Assembly: GCF_027923765.1 (NCBI RefSeq)
Contig: NZ_AP026709.1
Coordinates: 1-64,000 of the forward strand
Length of the DNA: 64,000 nucleotides
Direction: 5' to 3'
From: Pseudodesulfovibrio nedwellii
GTDB lineage: Bacteria; Desulfobacterota; Desulfovibrionia; Desulfovibrionales; Desulfovibrionaceae
Under the pieces are notes generated by a model that was not told the DNA's origin, did not search any database, and saw only the letters and a list, made by a program, of their open reading frames with translations. This document shows positions 62,223-64,000 of the stretch, piece after piece. The translations under genes and the position numbers were made by a program. Numbering within the stretch: the stretch's first letter is position 1; every line of letters begins with the position of its first letter.

Positions 62223-64000
62223 GTGGGCGGTGGTCAGGCATTGTATCAGGGACTTGAAAAACATGGAAATCCGACCTGCGAGGTGAGCATGGGATTGGCC
62301 CGGCATATAGAATCGATTCGTGACATCCAATACGGCCAGGATGCAGCCCTTGATGCGTTGCTACTTCATTTCATGACCGAGAATCATCTTGAGTACTCCA
62401 TTGATCCTGATAAAAATGCATCGGGTGAACAGATTCGTTTTATGATGGCGCTTGAGGAAGGGGAATTTTATGCCCCGTGTTCGGATTGGATGTTTCGTAT
62501 GCTCCTTGAGGATGGCCTGCCCGAGCGTCTGCTGGAAGAATATCTTGTCCAGTGGAAGACTTTTATCAGTCTGTCCCGTAATTTTTGTACTGACAGAGAG
62601 ATTGCGCGGCGTTTTATTCAACTGGCTCGGCACAAGTTTCGGATGGTTCTCGCCTCCCCCATTATCTTACCGTCACGTCTGATGAAGCGATTTATTACTA
62701 TTTTTATGACTCAGAGCGGTATTGATGACCCGTACAGGGATATTCGCAAGGCCCTGAATCGTAAGGCTTCCGAGATAGTAGAAAGTGATGTCTTTGATGC
62801 CATGGTCAATGGTTGTCTGGCGAATGTCGAACAGCCCGGTCGTATTGATGATCTTCGTTTCAAGATAGATATGGTTGAAATTGAACGGCTCATGCGGATT
62901 TCCACCATGACGGATCATTGGATGCCCGAGACGTTTACGCCAGAAGCGCTTAAATCGTCTGTTCTGTCTGAAGAGGTCAAGGAAGGCTCCCGACTCTTTC
63001 ATGATGTGTTTGAACGATTGGGCAAGGATAGAGAAAAGCGTCACCGTATTCTTTATCTTCCCAATCGGGCGGGTGGCATCTTGTTTGACTTGCAGGTGGT
63101 CCAGACTCTTTTGCGGTTGGGGCATCGCGTGGTCATGGCCTTGAAAGAAGGGTTTTATTTCGAGCATCCGACATTCTGGGATCGCGATAATGATCCGTTG
63201 TTGGCCAAGGCGTTTAGCGGAGCGAAATTTGTTAGCGAAGACAGGCTCTCCAAGAACGAATTGCTGGGAATCATGGCACAGCATCCTTTTGTTGTTATTT
63301 CTGACGGTACACGGGAACGTTTTAATCCCTATCGTGCGTCTGTGACTTTTGCTCGTGCTTGGAAAGAGTGTGATTTGGTTTTGGCCAAGGGGCAGGCTGT
63401 GCACAATCGGCTTATCAAGAGCAGTCATGATTTTACGCGGGATATAGTGAATTTTTATCGGGACGAGCATGGCGAATTTCATTTGCACTATCGTCCCAGA
63501 CCTGAATCAATTGTTTCTTTTAGTGAGCAGTATATCGCAGCCAAGGCGGATGAAATCATTGCAGAGATGCGGGTTGCCCGGTCTCTGGGTAAGACTGTTA
63601 TGTTTTACTCTGGTATCATCGGCTCTGTGCCCGGTCAGACTCAGGCCGCCATCAAGGTTATTACCATATTCGTGGAGCATCTTCGTTCACAACTTGACGA
63701 TGCCTATATTATCAACCCTGGTGAGCATTTTGAAGAGGGTATGGATGCCGATGATCTGATGTTCATGTGGGAAAAGGTCCAGCGAAGCGGCTACATCAAT
63801 GTCTGGCGTTTCCAGACGTATTTCGATATTGAGAAGAGCTTTGAGTTGATGGGCCGAAAGGTCCCGCCGGTATGGACCGGCAAAGATGCTACTTATTCGA
63901 CCGGATGCACCAAGGAAATGCACATTGCTTTGGATGTTCAGAGGGTGCATCCAGAGTTGCAGATAATCGGGCCGAACCCCGAAAAGTTCTTCCGTAGGCG
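62223..64000 (+). CDS. ARMT1/DUF89-like protein, 3' end beyond the window
   Basis: Open frame of at least 592 codons, truncated by the window edge. The GTG start at 62223 follows AAGGAGGG by 6 bp; an ATG at 62289 is the alternative start. A helical N-terminal half precedes a DUF89/ARMT1-like core: LYLPNRAGGILFDLQVVQTL (Asn281 region) equals the family's DNAGE strand-loop, ISDGTRERFNP has Asp361, and DLVLAKGQA has Lys389. These are the metal- and phosphate-binding loops of damage-control phosphatases. Its substrate is unknown. It lies beside the flgM operon, on the other strand. Confidence 0.72.
   Translation, partial: MGGGQALYQGLEKHGNPTCEVSMGLARHIESIRDIQYGQDAALDALLLHFMTENHLEYSIDPDKNASGEQIRFMMALEEGEFYAPCSDWMFRMLLEDGLPERLLEEYLVQWKTFISLSRNFCTDREIARRFIQLARHKFRMVLASPIILPSRLMKRFITIFMTQSGIDDPYRDIRKALNRKASEIVESDVFDAMVNGCLANVEQPGRIDDLRFKIDMVEIERLMRISTMTDHWMPETFTPEALKSSVLSEEVKEGSRLFHDVFERLGKDREKRHRILYLPNRAGGILFDLQVVQTLLRLGHRVVMALKEGFYFEHPTFWDRDNDPLLAKAFSGAKFVSEDRLSKNELLGIMAQHPFVVISDGTRERFNPYRASVTFARAWKECDLVLAKGQAVHNRLIKSSHDFTRDIVNFYRDEHGEFHLHYRPRPESIVSFSEQYIAAKADEIIAEMRVARSLGKTVMFYSGIIGSVPGQTQAAIKVITIFVEHLRSQLDDAYIINPGEHFEEGMDADDLMFMWEKVQRSGYINVWRFQTYFDIEKSFELMGRKVPPVWTGKDATYSTGCTKEMHIALDVQRVHPELQIIGPNPEKFFRR

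Overview
The window reads as a piece of a chromosome of a motile, Gram-negative, sulfate-reducer-like deltaproteobacterium, most likely a Desulfovibrio or Pseudodesulfovibrio relative. The evidence is the DVU0524-type partner of FlgM, NikR, split glycine decarboxylase subunits, the DnaA/EF-G paralogues, FlgH/FlgI ring proteins and a candidate UGA-decoded selenoprotein. This taxonomic call is an inference from gene content. I see no rRNA, CRISPR array, insertion sequence or prophage; gene density is high and the genes look native.

Layout. 1-1640: a dnaA-family gene followed by two interlocking inverted repeats and a terminator. 1638-9657 (minus strand): a housekeeping block transcribed from a good promoter before rpsB. 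It runs rpsB-tsf, a terminator, then pyrH-frr-uppS-cdsA-dxr-rseP-tsaB (translation factors, isoprenoid and lipid precursors, regulated proteolysis, tRNA t6A). 9694-11761 (minus): a spore-photoproduct-lyase-like radical SAM protein paired with a ParB-like protein. 12027-23573: an EF-G paralogue, plsC-rnj, a small lipoprotein, a cysteine-desulfidase-like protein with a Cys-rich partner, a CLC channel with CBS domains and several small unknown genes.

23127-28153 (minus): glycine cleavage genes gcvH-gcvPA-gcvPB-lpdA plus a YhcH-type gene, without gcvT. 28332-31913: a flavoprotein, a METTL21-like methyltransferase, nikR, folE2, a secreted small protein and an orphan mini flagellar rod-like protein. 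32299-39203: an FAD oxidoreductase, a receiver-less sigma-54 activator, a 1084-residue TPR protein and a MEMO-family protein. 39395-39598 (minus): a 67-residue glutaredoxin-like gene with an in-frame TGA where the redox Cys should be. 39811-50593 (minus): the classic rimP-nusA-ylxR-infB-ylxP-rbfA-nrnA-truB-rpsO-pnp operon preceded by tRNA-Gly(CCC).

50685-61940: a flagellar cluster. A sigma-54 promoter drives flgF-flgG-flgA-flgH-flgI-flgJ-flgN-flgK-flgL, followed by csrA-fliW. Facing them are flgM and its DVU0524-type partner under a sigma-28-like promoter. The window ends inside an ARMT1/DUF89-like gene. Rod, L/P rings, hook junction, export chaperone, post-transcriptional control (CsrA/FliW) and the anti-sigma-28 checkpoint therefore sit side by side. 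The receiver-less sigma-54 activator at 33.9 kb is a plausible, unproven, activator of the sigma-54 promoter. The most interesting leads are the TGA-containing redox gene, the shared Asp-box insertions in FlgK and FlgL, the G-rich dispersed repeat abutting the folE2 ribosome binding site, and the orphan rod-like protein.
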